In this document: in pieces, positions 1 through 7,730 of the stretch
How the letters are laid out: every line of letters begins with the position of its first letter
Numbering within the stretch: the stretch's first letter is position 1
Source of the DNA: CAKZLS01 sp963771545
GTDB lineage: Bacteria > Pseudomonadota > Alphaproteobacteria > Rhodospirillales > Defluviicoccaceae
Assembly (NCBI GenBank): GCA_963771545.1
Contig: CAVYTX010000003.1
Location: 186,001 to 250,000, forward strand
Direction: 5' to 3'
Length of the DNA stretch: 64,000 nt
Position numbers and translations under genes: made by a program
Notes under the pieces: model-generated
Seen by the model: only the letters and a program-made list of their open reading frames with translations
Database searches by the model: none
Told to the model about the DNA's origin: nothing

Positions 1-1
1 C

Positions 2-202
2 GGGACGCTGGAGACGTTGACGCGGAGCGAGGCCAAGGCACGCGCCGAGGCTTTGGGCGCGAAAGTGGCCGGCTCGGTATCCAGGAAAACCGACTATGTC
101 ATTGTCGGATCGGACGCCGGATCGAAAGCACGCAAGGCCGCCGAACTGGGGGTCGAAACGTTGACCGAAGCCCAGTGGCTGGAGACGATCGGGGCGCAAT
201 AA
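2..202 (+). CDS. ligA: NAD-dependent DNA ligase LigA, C-terminal fragment
   Basis: Only the last 66 codons lie in the window; the reading frame is open at the left edge. The fragment begins GTLETLTRSEAK and continues with a BRCT fold: the conserved glycine-rich turn (ALGAKVAGSVS), then KTDYVIVG, a SKARKAAELGV helix and a final W in EAQWLETIG. This is the usual end of bacterial NAD+-dependent ligase, where the BRCT domain follows the helix-hairpin-helix domain. LigA seals nicks in replication and repair. The gene converges on the atp operon, and a hairpin lies between the two stop codons. Catalytic domains are outside the window, so assignment rests on the BRCT tail alone. Confidence 0.85.
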   Translation, partial: GTLETLTRSEAKARAEALGAKVAGSVSRKTDYVIVGSDAGSKARKAAELGVETLTEAQWLETIGAQ

Positions 203-230
203 AAACACGCCACGCGAAGCACGGGTGGCG
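200..230 (-). terminator. Rho-independent terminator of the atp operon
   Basis: On the minus strand CGCCAC and GTGGCG form a 6-bp stem, with an 11-nt loop, followed directly by TGTTTTTA. The hairpin starts about 12 nt after the atpF stop, the expected layout for an intrinsic terminator of the leftward atp operon. The T-run coincides with the ligA stop codon region on the other strand. Confidence 0.6.
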
Positions 231-241
231 AGACCGCTCGC

Positions 242-772
242 TCAGTGCAGGTTTTCCGGCAGTTCCTTGATGGCGGCGTCGATCAAGTCATCGGCGCTCT
301 TGCCTTTGATTTTCTCCGCCAAAAGACGCTCGGTGGCGCTCATCGCCACGTCGATGGCGTAATTGCGGACATACGCGATGGCCGAGGCCTCGGCCTGGGC
401 AATTCGATCGAGCGCCTGTTGACGGCGGCGCGCGAGCGACCGTTCCAGGTCCTGCGCCGCGTGTTCACCCAGGCGAGCGGCTTCGTGGCGGGCGTGTTCG
501 ACGATCGACTCCGCCTCTTCGGCCGCCTCGCGCTGCTTGCGCTCGTAGCTCGCCAGCAACTCCTGAGCCTCTTCGGCGAGACGCACGGCCTCGTCGATCT
601 GGTTCTTGATCCTGTCCGAGCGATCGTCCAAGGCCACGGTCACGACTCGATAGGCGATACGAGCCGTCAAAATCACGAAAAGAACAACGCCCACCGAGAC
701 CCAGAATTCGGCGGTGGCGTAGAACGGCTCACTGGCGTGAGCGGCGGCTTCCGCTGCCCAAGCTTCCATCAC
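242..772 (-). CDS. atpF: F0F1 ATP synthase subunit b
   Basis: A 176-residue peripheral-stalk subunit of the F0 sector. One membrane helix near residues 22-44 (FWVSVGVVLFVILTARIAY) is followed by a long charged coiled coil rich in Glu, Ala, Arg and Gln to about residue 160. This is the usual b-subunit plan, linking subunit a in the membrane to delta on F1. The start ATG overlaps the stop of the preceding b' gene by 4 bp (ATGA), so translation is probably coupled. It is the last gene of atpI-atpB-atpE-atpF'-atpF and is followed by a terminator hairpin. The F1 genes are not in the window, as expected for alphaproteobacteria with split F0 and F1 operons. Confidence 0.93.
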   Translation of the reverse strand: MMEAWAAEAAAHASEPFYATAEFWVSVGVVLFVILTARIAYRVVTVALDDRSDRIKNQIDEAVRLAEEAQELLASYERKQREAAEEAESIVEHARHEAARLGEHAAQDLERSLARRRQQALDRIAQAEASAIAYVRNYAIDVAMSATERLLAEKIKGKSADDLIDAAIKELPENLH

Positions 773-1260
773 CGCGCTCCCTTCATGACAGCGTCGACGG
801 CCGCGTTGACCGACTTGGCGTCGACTTTTTCACCGATCAGCCGCTCCGTCGCCGATGCCGCGGCCTCGATGGCCATCTCCCGAACGCTGGCGACCGCCGC
901 TTCGCGGGCGTCGGAGATACTGGCCTCGGCTTGCGCCACCTCTTCGGAAAGTTTGGCGTTGAGTTCGGCGTGCCGCTCCGCGGCTTCGCGGTCGGCGCGC
1001 TCGCGCACCGCCCGAACCTCCGCTTGGGCCTTGCTCCGCGCGTCGGCCATGACCTTTTCATAGGCCGCCGCGGCATCCTCGGCATCCTGTCTGAGGCCCT
1101 CGGCCTTTCTCAGCGCGTCATTGATCTTGAATTCGCGCTCCTCGAGGATGTCGCTGATGCGGGGCAACGCCACGCGCGACATGAGAAAGTATAGCGCCAC
1201 AAACGTGATCGCCATCCAGATGAGCTGCGGCGGCCAAACCGCCGGATCGAATTGCGGCAT
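769..1260 (-). CDS. atpF': F0F1 ATP synthase subunit b'
   Basis: A 163-residue second stalk subunit. It starts MPQFDPAVWPPQLIWMAITF, has one N-terminal membrane helix (about residues 12-30) and then a long Ala/Glu/Arg coiled coil. The FDPAVWPPQLIW entry and the SRVALPRISDILEER stretch after the helix are typical of b' subunits in alphaproteobacteria and phototrophs, where b and b' form a heterodimer instead of the b2 homodimer. It lies between atpE and atpF, with a 55-bp gap upstream and a 4-bp overlap downstream. The b versus b' assignment follows gene order and N-terminal sequence. Confidence 0.92.
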   Translation of the reverse strand: MPQFDPAVWPPQLIWMAITFVALYFLMSRVALPRISDILEEREFKINDALRKAEGLRQDAEDAAAAYEKVMADARSKAQAEVRAVRERADREAAERHAELNAKLSEEVAQAEASISDAREAAVASVREMAIEAAASATERLIGEKVDAKSVNAAVDAVMKGAR

Positions 1261-1315
1261 CTAGATCTCCCGCGAGGAGGACGTGATGAACGAGTTTAGA
1301 GCGAAGAGATTGCGC

Positions 1316-1543
1316 CTAAAACACGAACATCAGCATCAGCGCGACGACCAGCGCGTACAGGGCGACGGCTTCCACGAGGGCGAAGCCGACCCACATCGGT
1401 AACTGGATGACCGGTTGCGCCGCCGGGTTGCGCGCGAGCGACGCGATCGTGGTCGCGAAGATGTTGCCGATACCCGCGCCAACGCCGCCAAGGCCGACGA
1501 CCGCGATACCCGCACCGATCATTTTTGCAGCATCAACTTCCAT
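1316..1543 (-). CDS. atpE: F0F1 ATP synthase subunit c
   Basis: A 75-residue proteolipid that forms the proton-translocating rotor ring. Two membrane helices flank the polar loop RNP (residues 38-40). The first helix has the packed glycine pattern GLGGVGAGIG. The second carries the proton-binding carboxylate Glu58 in GFALVEAVALYALV. I chose the ATG at 1543 over an upstream in-frame start because AGGGGA lies about 9 nt before it and the protein then begins MEVDAAKMIGAG, as in relatives. The carboxylate is Glu rather than the Asp of E. coli, normal for this class. No sodium-binding signature (Gln in helix 1) is apparent, so H+ coupling is inferred. Confidence 0.95.
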   Translation of the reverse strand: MEVDAAKMIGAGIAVVGLGGVGAGIGNIFATTIASLARNPAAQPVIQLPMWVGFALVEAVALYALVVALMLMFVF

Positions 1544-1620
1544 TTTTAGGGTTCCCCTATCCAACGGTTATAGAGAGTTAGTTTCGTTCGAACGTTCGGT
1601 CGGACCTTTTAACCGCCTCC

Positions 1621-2343
1621 TTAGTGCATGTGAAGCGCATCGTTAAGATAGATGCACGTCAGGATCGTAAACACAAACGCCTGCAGGAAGGCGACAATCA
1701 ACTCGATGCCGGTGAGGGCGATGACGGCGGCCAGCGGAATGAAGCCGGCCACGCCCATGGCGACAACGAAACCCGCGAACACCTTGAGCAACGTGTGGCC
1801 TGCGGTCATGTTCGCGAACAGCCGCAGCGCCAGACTGATGGGCCGGAAGAAATAGGACAGGATCTCGATCGGCACCAGCAGCGGCGCGACGAACAGCGGC
1901 GTTCCGTGAGGCAGGAAAAAGCCGAAGAACTTGAACCCGTGTTTGGCGAAGGCGATCACCGTGGTGCCCAGAAACACCACCATGGCCATGCCGAAGGTGA
2001 CGGCGAGGTGGCTGGTGAAGGTGAAGCTGTACGGCAGCAGGCCGAGCATGTTGCCCATGAGAAAAAACATGAACAGCGAAAAGATGAACGGAAAATACTT
2101 CCGGCCGTCGCTGCCCACGTTGTCGCGGACCATGTTGGCGACGAACTCGTAACAGAGCTCCACCAACGATTGCCATCGTCCCGGCACGACCGCGCGCTCC
2201 CGCGAGCCCAAGATCAAGAATGCGGCAATGACCGCGACGGCTATGACCATGAACAGTGCTGAATTGGTGAACGAGGCGTCGACCAAGCCCATGTCGACCT
2301 CGAGAACCTTCTTTATTTCGAACTGTTCAAGGGGATTCGCCAC
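1621..2343 (-). CDS. atpB: F0F1 ATP synthase subunit a
   Basis: A roughly 240-residue integral membrane subunit forming the two proton half-channels. The essential arginine is Arg174 in SLALRLFANMTAGH, the hallmark of subunit a facing the c-ring carboxylate. Several hydrophobic helices precede it (FPFIFSLFMFFLMGNMLGLL is typical). The start is taken as GTG at 2343 (VANPLEQFEIKKV), with GGGAAG about 6 nt upstream. The frame stays open further upstream to 2481, but that part is Pro/Arg-rich, lies antisense-like over atpI and does not resemble the family. The gene overlaps the end of atpI by 17 bp. Confidence 0.94.
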   Translation of the reverse strand: MANPLEQFEIKKVLEVDMGLVDASFTNSALFMVIAVAVIAAFLILGSRERAVVPGRWQSLVELCYEFVANMVRDNVGSDGRKYFPFIFSLFMFFLMGNMLGLLPYSFTFTSHLAVTFGMAMVVFLGTTVIAFAKHGFKFFGFFLPHGTPLFVAPLLVPIEILSYFFRPISLALRLFANMTAGHTLLKVFAGFVVAMGVAGFIPLAAVIALTGIELIVAFLQAFVFTILTCIYLNDALHMH

Positions 2344-2746
2344 GTTTCTTCCCGCCTTTCTCGTTATTGCCCCCGCCGGCCGGGCTTGTGCCCGCGCGGC
2401 GCTCACCCTTTTCCTCTTTGCCGGTGGGGGCGGGACGATAGCCCAGCGCCATTCCCAGTCCGGAAACCATCCGGTAGACATTCAACATCCCGGCGGCAGA
2501 GCCGAGAAAGAAGAACGCCACCAAACACCAAGGCGATGTTCCCAGCCACGCATCGAGGAAGTACCCGATCGCGGCGCCGCCCGCCAACCCGGCGATCATA
2601 TGGGCGGCGAGCGCGAACGCCACGCCCATCCCGCTCGCCGGCATATCCGTTGCCCGCCGCGCCTCCCGAGGCTTGTTCTCGGCCTTCAGGCGGCTAATGT
2701 GGGCACCCAAATCTTCCAGCGTCTTCGGTAGGGGGTTCTCGCTCAT
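2327..2746 (-). CDS. atpI: ATP synthase accessory protein AtpI
   Basis: A small membrane protein at the head of the F0 operon. It has a charged N-terminus, then two hydrophobic segments: GMGVAFALAAHMIAGLAGGAAIGYFLD and a second around WCLVAFFFLGSAAGMLNVY. The Lys/Gly-rich tail is about 30 residues. The glycine-rich first helix, the YFLDAWLG turn and the GSAAGMLNVYR end fit the AtpI/AtpQ family, which helps c-ring assembly or Mg2+ handling. The start ATG at 2746 (MSENPLPKTLEDL) is preferred; a TTG 15 bp upstream is possible, with GGGAGAGGGGG just before it. The promoter and a strong palindrome lie 40-90 bp upstream. Confidence 0.85.
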   Translation of the reverse strand: MSENPLPKTLEDLGAHISRLKAENKPREARRATDMPASGMGVAFALAAHMIAGLAGGAAIGYFLDAWLGTSPWCLVAFFFLGSAAGMLNVYRMVSGLGMALGYRPAPTGKEEKGERRAGTSPAGGGNNEKGGKKRGESP

Positions 2747-2785
2747 AGAGACCGTTCGCAACCCCCTCTCCCTGGCCGGACTTTC

Positions 2786-2832
2786 GCCCTAAGGTGCAGT
2801 GCACCATAGGGCCGAGCGCTCAACCCTGTCAA
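2786..2832 (-). promoter_or_regulatory. Candidate atp operon promoter with operator-like palindrome
   Basis: On the minus strand TTGACA (2827-2832) is followed after 17-18 nt by CTATGG/TATGGT (2803-2809), a good sigma-70-like promoter about 60 nt upstream of atpI. A 27-nt palindrome (2786-2812) with 13-nt arms and one mismatch, centred on TGCAGTGCA, covers the -10 box and the likely start site. That position suits a repressor operator. It could instead be a hairpin at the end of smc, but no T-run follows. Confidence 0.5.
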
Positions 2833-2910
2833 GGCTGAAAACCCAGGGAGGCCGCCGGTTTCGGAAGACTAACGCCTTGATTTAGCGCAAAAAATTATCA
2901 GCTGCGCCGG

Positions 2911-5900
2911 CTACGCCGTCTGGCGGAGGGCTTCGGCCTGCCGCAGGTCGACGGAAACGAGCTGCGAGATGCCGCGTTCGGCCATGGTGACGCCGAACAA
3001 TCTGTCCATGCGCGCCATGGTCATGCGGTGATGGGTGATGATCAGAAAACGGGTTCCGGCTTCCGCCATTCCCTCCACCAGCGAGCAGAAACGGTCGACA
3101 TTCGCGTCGTCCAGGGGGGCGTCGACTTCGTCCAGCACGCAGATCGGCGCGGGATTGGTCTGGAACACGGCGAACAGCAGGGCCAACGCGGTCAGCGCCT
3201 GCTCGCCGCCGGACAGCAGGGACAGGACCTGCAAGCGTTTCCCCGGAGGACTGGCCATGATTTCCAGCCCGGCCTCCAGCGGATCGTCGGACTCGGTCAG
3301 CGTCAGATGGGCGCGCCCGCCGCCGAACAGCCGCTGGAACAGCTCGCGGAAATGCCGGTCCACTTCGGAGAACGACGCCAGCAACCGCTCCCGGCCTTCT
3401 CGGTCCAACTCGCCGATCCCTTGGCGCAGCTTGCGGATGGCTTCCAGAAGCTCGCCCCGTTCGCGGGTCATGGTATCGATCTGGCCGGTCAGTTCCGCCG
3501 CTTCCTGTTCGGCCCGCAGGTTCACCGGTCCCATGACGTCGCGTTCCCGGCGGAGCCGCTCCAGGCGCCGCTCGGTGGCTTCCAGATCGAGGGGTTCGCC
3601 GCCTTCGTCGAGGCCGGAAATCGCGCCCAGGCGTTCGGGCGAAACCTCCAGCCGCTCCGCGATGCGCTCCGCGATCTCCCGGCACGTCTGGTCGGCCTGC
3701 GCGACGGCGCCCTCTGCCCGGACCCGATCCTCGCGCGCCCGGGCCAGCGCGTTCTGCGTGGCCTTGAGCGCGCGGTCCGCTTCGGCGAGCTTGGTCTCGG
3801 CGACGGCCAACCGGTCGGCTTCGTCCCGGCGCCGCTGCTCGGCGGTCTCGATCTCGTCGAGCACCGCCCGGCGCTTGCCCGCGATTTCACCCGGCAGAGC
3901 CGACAGCCGAAGAAGCTCGGCCGCGATCTCGGTCCTTCGGGCCCGGTAGACGTCGATTTGGCGGCGGGCGCCGTCGCGGCGCGACGTCCACGAGTTTGTC
4001 TCTTCGCCAACCGCCCGAAGCCGCCGGCGCCGGCCGTCCGCTTCCCGCTCCAGGGACGTCAGCGCGGCCTGGCACTCGACCAGCACCGCGCGCTTCTGTC
4101 CCAAGGCTTCCCGCAACGCCGCCATCGGCGCGCGGCAGGCCTCGGTGTCGGGCAAGGCCTTGAATTCGCCGACCGACGAGAGACAGAGCGCCTCGGCTTC
4201 CGCCAGTTCGGCCTCGATGCCGACCTGTGCGTCCGCCAACGCGCTCAGCCGGGTGCCCTGCTCGGCGGCCCGGCGGCGCGCCTCTGTCTGAAGGTCGCGC
4301 GCCCGCTGGAAGGCGGCGTCGGCCTGTTGACGGGCCTTGCGCGCGTCACGTTCCGCTTCGGCCGCGGCGTCGGCATCTTGACGGAGTTGGGCGGCTCGAT
4401 CCCGGACGGCGGCCGCGCTGGCCTGTTCTCCGGTCAGTTTGGCGCGAACGGACGCGAGACGGTTCCGTTGCTCAAGGCGGGCCGCCGCCGCGGATGTGGC
4501 CGCTCCGGTGGACGCGACGAAGCCGTCCCACCGCCACATCGCGCCTTCGCGGCTGACCAGGCGCTGTCCCTGGTGGAGGTGCGATTGCAGCAAGTCTCCG
4601 TCGGCGTCGCTTGCCACCACGCCGACTTGGGTCAGCCGTTTGCCAAGCACGCCCGGTCCTTGGATGAGTTCGTTCAGCGGGCGGACCCCGTCGGGCAGCG
4701 GCGGCGCGCCGGGAGAGGGCGGCAGTGCACACCAATAGGCGGGCGCCGATTCGTCGAGCGAGGCGGTCAGATCATCGCCCAGGGCCGCGGCCAGCGCGGC
4801 CTCCATTCCCCGCGGCACCGCGACCGAATCGACCACCGCCGGCCATTCCTCGCCGGCGCCGCCCGCTTCCAGCACGTCGGAGAGCGCTTTCTCTTCCGCC
4901 TGGAGGCGCGCCAGCGACGCCTCGGCCGTTTGCATCTCCGACACGGCGGCGTTCGCCCGATCGGCGGTTTCGGCGCGCCGGGCTTCGGCCGTATCCAAGT
5001 CCAGTGCTGCCTGCTCCAGCAATCCCCGGGCCTCGCCGGCGGCCGCGTCGACCGATTCGAGCGACGCGGCGTCACGGACCTCCTGGTCCAAAACCTGTCT
5101 CTGACCGGCGATGGCGGCGGCGCGCGCCGCGAGCCGCTGTTTGCGGCCTTCCAGATCGTCGAGGGTCCGTTGCAGCGCCGCCCGGCGCGCCTCGTCGGCG
5201 GCGACCCGCTTGGTGAGTTCGGTGAGCTCGGCGTCAAGCGTCTCCACCTCGGCCGCGACCGCGGCCACGGCCGTCTCGGCGGCGGCGCGCGCGTCCTGTT
5301 CGCCTTGTTGCGCTTCGTGCAGGCGGTCGCGTTCGTCGGACAGGGTCTCGAGCGCCGATTCCGCGTCGCCCACAAGCGCCTGTTCGCGATCGAGATCCGC
5401 GGTGACCTGTGCAAGACGAACTTGGCAGGCCTGTCTATCCGCCGCGACGCGCTGCTCCTCGGCGTCCAGGGCGTCGCGGGCGACGATCAGGCGCTGCAGC
5501 GCGGTCGCGGCTTCGGCCTCGGCCTGGCGCAATTCGGGAAGGGCGGCGGCGGCGGAGGCCTGGCGCGTTGAAATTTCGGCGGCGCTCGCGGCGATGTCCG
5601 TGGTCGCGGCCCGGGCCGCCTCGAGGCGCTCCAACGCGGACGTCGCCGCCGCGCGCGCGGCCATCCAGCGGGCTTGCAGCACGGTCGCCTCGGTCTTGCG
5701 GATCAGGTCGGAGACGGTGCGGTAGCGGGCGGCCTGACGGACCTGTTTCTTGAGGCCTTCAAGCTGTGTCTCGAGGGCCGCGACCACGTCTTCCAGCCGC
5801 TCCAGATTGGTTTCGGCGCCGCGAAGGCGCAATTCGGCCTCGTGACGGCGCGAATGGAGCCCCGAGATTCCGGCCGCCTCCTCGAGGAGGGTACGACGCT

Positions 5901-6378
5901 GCGCCGGCTTGGCCGCGATGATCTCGCCCACATGTCCCTGGTTGACCAGAGCGGTGGACCGCGCGCCGGTGGCGGCGTCGGCAAACAGCAGCTGCACGTC
6001 GCGGGCGCGGAGTTCCTTGCCGTTGACGCGGTAGCAGGACCCCTTGTCCCGCTCGATCCGGCGGCTGACATCCAACTGGTCTTGCTCGTGAAAAGGCGGC
6101 GGGGCGAGCCGCGCGGTGTTGTCCAGTTGCAGCGTGACTTCGGCGATGCTGCGCGATGGCCGCGACGCTGTGCCGCCGAAAATGACGTCCTCCATCCCGC
6201 CGCCCCGGAGCTGCTTGGCCGAGGTCTCGCCCATGACCCACTTCAGGGCTTCCACTAGATTGGATTTACCGCAACCGTTGGGCCCGACGATGCCGGTCGT
6301 TCCCGGTTCGATCAGGAGTTCGGTGGGCTCCACGAACGACTTGAACCCAGCGATTCGAAGTTTGTTGAAATGCAGCAA
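2911..6378 (-). CDS. smc: Chromosome segregation protein SMC
   Basis: A 1155-residue SMC ATPase that organises and segregates the chromosome with ScpA and ScpB. The N-terminal head has Walker A GPNGCGKSN (about residues 33-41). Long Glu/Ala/Arg coiled coils follow, with a central hinge at roughly 490-640 (glycine-rich PPSPGAPPLPDGVRPL region and VVASDADGDLL). The C-terminal head has the ABC signature LLSGGEQALTALALLFA and Walker B ICVLDEVDAPLDD, then the H-loop IITHH. Length and domain order are those of bacterial SMC, not MukB or RecN. It sits 31 bp downstream of the dsbA-like gene on the same strand, so the two are probably cotranscribed. Confidence 0.96.
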   Translation of the reverse strand: MLHFNKLRIAGFKSFVEPTELLIEPGTTGIVGPNGCGKSNLVEALKWVMGETSAKQLRGGGMEDVIFGGTASRPSRSIAEVTLQLDNTARLAPPPFHEQDQLDVSRRIERDKGSCYRVNGKELRARDVQLLFADAATGARSTALVNQGHVGEIIAAKPAQRRTLLEEAAGISGLHSRRHEAELRLRGAETNLERLEDVVAALETQLEGLKKQVRQAARYRTVSDLIRKTEATVLQARWMAARAAATSALERLEAARAATTDIAASAAEISTRQASAAAALPELRQAEAEAATALQRLIVARDALDAEEQRVAADRQACQVRLAQVTADLDREQALVGDAESALETLSDERDRLHEAQQGEQDARAAAETAVAAVAAEVETLDAELTELTKRVAADEARRAALQRTLDDLEGRKQRLAARAAAIAGQRQVLDQEVRDAASLESVDAAAGEARGLLEQAALDLDTAEARRAETADRANAAVSEMQTAEASLARLQAEEKALSDVLEAGGAGEEWPAVVDSVAVPRGMEAALAAALGDDLTASLDESAPAYWCALPPSPGAPPLPDGVRPLNELIQGPGVLGKRLTQVGVVASDADGDLLQSHLHQGQRLVSREGAMWRWDGFVASTGAATSAAAARLEQRNRLASVRAKLTGEQASAAAVRDRAAQLRQDADAAAEAERDARKARQQADAAFQRARDLQTEARRRAAEQGTRLSALADAQVGIEAELAEAEALCLSSVGEFKALPDTEACRAPMAALREALGQKRAVLVECQAALTSLEREADGRRRRLRAVGEETNSWTSRRDGARRQIDVYRARRTEIAAELLRLSALPGEIAGKRRAVLDEIETAEQRRRDEADRLAVAETKLAEADRALKATQNALARAREDRVRAEGAVAQADQTCREIAERIAERLEVSPERLGAISGLDEGGEPLDLEATERRLERLRRERDVMGPVNLRAEQEAAELTGQIDTMTRERGELLEAIRKLRQGIGELDREGRERLLASFSEVDRHFRELFQRLFGGGRAHLTLTESDDPLEAGLEIMASPPGKRLQVLSLLSGGEQALTALALLFAVFQTNPAPICVLDEVDAPLDDANVDRFCSLVEGMAEAGTRFLIITHHRMTMARMDRLFGVTMAERGISQLVSVDLRQAEALRQTA

Positions 6379-6409
6379 GGTGCCGTGTCGCCTTCCGTAC
6401 GGGGTGGCC

Positions 6410-7024
6410 TTATTTGTTAGCCTTCTCGAGGGCTTCGTCGATCGCGGTCTTGAACTGGTCGAACGGGACCGCGCCGGTTATTTCCTTGCCGTTGATGAAA
6501 AACGTCGGCGTGGATTCGATTCCAAGCTCCTCGTGAGCCTTGGCGGCATTCTCCTCGATGCCCTTTACGAGCGCCTGATTGCTCAGGCAGGCCTCGAAGT
6601 CGGCCTTGGACAGACCGGCGAAACGCGCCATGCGCTCCAATTCCACCGCCGGCTCCTTGCTCTGAGCCCATTGGTCCTGGCTTCGGAACAGCACGGTGAG
6701 GAAGCCGTAATAGCTGTCCTTGTCCACGCACCGCGACACCATCGCCGCGGCTTTCGCCAGCAGTCCGAACGGGAAATCCCGGAATATGAGGCGGGCCTTG
6801 CCGGTATCGATGTACTCTTCGGTAATCCTGGGAAGCGTCTCGTTGTGAAAGGACGCGCAATGAGGACAGGTCATCGACGAGTAATCGAGGATCGTGACCG
6901 GCGCCGCCGGGTCGCCCAGGATCCGATCGGCCAGCATGTCGTCCACGCTCGCCATCTCGGCGGAGCCGATACGCGGCAGAAGCAGCAAACATAAAACCGC
7001 TATACCTTGTATGAAATAGGGCAA
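6410..7024 (-). CDS. DsbA-family thiol:disulfide oxidoreductase
   Basis: A secreted thioredoxin-fold protein of about 204 residues. The start is taken as TTG at 7024, with AGGAGA 6 nt upstream, giving MPYFIQGIAVLCLLLLPRIG, a clean signal peptide. The redox site is Cys53-Pro-His-Cys56 in SSMTCPHCASF. The cis-proline is in GIESTPTFFING, and an inserted helical domain lies between them, as in the DsbA/BdbD/ScsC group. It most likely oxidises or isomerises disulfides in periplasmic proteins. No DsbB is in view. A promoter (TTGTGC-17-TATAAT) precedes it, and smc follows after 31 bp. The longer reading frame to 7084 runs through the promoter and is rejected. Confidence 0.85.
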   Translation of the reverse strand: MPYFIQGIAVLCLLLLPRIGSAEMASVDDMLADRILGDPAAPVTILDYSSMTCPHCASFHNETLPRITEEYIDTGKARLIFRDFPFGLLAKAAAMVSRCVDKDSYYGFLTVLFRSQDQWAQSKEPAVELERMARFAGLSKADFEACLSNQALVKGIEENAAKAHEELGIESTPTFFINGKEITGAVPFDQFKTAIDEALEKANK

Positions 7025-7055
7025 GTAGCCTCTCCTGAGCACAATATTTTGATTG

Positions 7056-7084
7056 ATTATAATCGCGGGGCCATGGCCGCACAA
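7056..7084 (-). promoter_or_regulatory. Candidate sigma-70 promoter of dsbA-smc
   Basis: The minus strand shows TTGTGC (7079-7084), a 17-nt spacer and a perfect TATAAT (7056-7061), about 32 nt before the TTG start of the DsbA-like gene with its AGGAGA ribosome site. It lies between the dciA-like stop and the dsbA start, so dsbA-smc can be transcribed separately from the gene upstream. Confidence 0.5.
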
Positions 7085-7138
7085 GCGGTTAGTGCGGCGG
7101 CCCGGCCGGTGCGGTCACCGGATGCCGGATCCAGGCCT

Positions 7139-7651
7139 CTAATTTCCCCCGAAAGGGTCGTTTTTGTCGGCGGGTGTTTCCCTACCGAGGATGGCGCGGC
7201 CGAGACCGTCGAGGGATTGCCGCAGCTGCGGATCCTCGATTCCGGCCAGAGACTCCGCGAGATGTTGCTCTTCCTCGGGCGTGAGCGGCCGCGGGCGCGG
7301 CGGCGGGGGCGCCGTTTTGACCGGCAACGGCCGATGAACGAACTGCAGGCGGGCAATCGCCGGATAGCCGAAATAGGTATTGATCCGATCCAGCAAGAGG
7401 GGCTCCAGATGCTGCATCTCGGTGGCCACGCCGCCGCTGGCGACGCTCAGCCGCAGGGTTCCGCCGGCGTTCTTGTCGCGCGAATGGATCACCTGCTCGG
7501 GAAGGCTTTGCGCGGCTATGTGCTCGCCGACGATGGCCGTCCATTCGGCGACGATGGCGCCGCCGGCGAATCCCTGGCGGCTCATGATCGGACCGGTGAC
7601 CTTCGCCACCGTCTCTCCCAAGGCCCTGAGTCCTCGTGCGCGTCTCGCCAT
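7139..7651 (-). CDS. dciA: DciA-like protein (DUF721 family)
   Basis: A 170-residue protein of the DUF721 family. The N-terminal half carries the family pattern: a basic start (MARRARGLRALGETV), a helical stretch, AEWTAIVGEHIAAQSLPEQV, then a beta-rich part (GTLRLSVASGGVATEMQHL) with a NTYFGYPAIARLQF segment. The C-terminal 60 residues are Pro- and charge-rich and probably disordered. In many bacteria DUF721 proteins are DciA, the ancestral loader of the DnaB helicase. DnaB is encoded at 60.3 kb here and no DnaC-type loader is seen. It is divergent from mutY, an arrangement common in alphaproteobacteria. Function is inferred from family and context. Confidence 0.75.
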   Translation of the reverse strand: MARRARGLRALGETVAKVTGPIMSRQGFAGGAIVAEWTAIVGEHIAAQSLPEQVIHSRDKNAGGTLRLSVASGGVATEMQHLEPLLLDRINTYFGYPAIARLQFVHRPLPVKTAPPPPRPRPLTPEEEQHLAESLAGIEDPQLRQSLDGLGRAILGRETPADKNDPFGGN

Positions 7652-7730
7652 GTCTGATCCCGAGTCGTTCCAGATGCTTTCGTGGATATGCTATGGTTTC
7701 GCTTCGCCCCGAACAATCAAAGATTTCGCC

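Noticed and set aside
3028..5571. 847-codon plus-strand frame opposite smc
   Set aside because: Antisense to a well-supported SMC gene; translation is Gly/Arg/Leu-rich shadow sequence.
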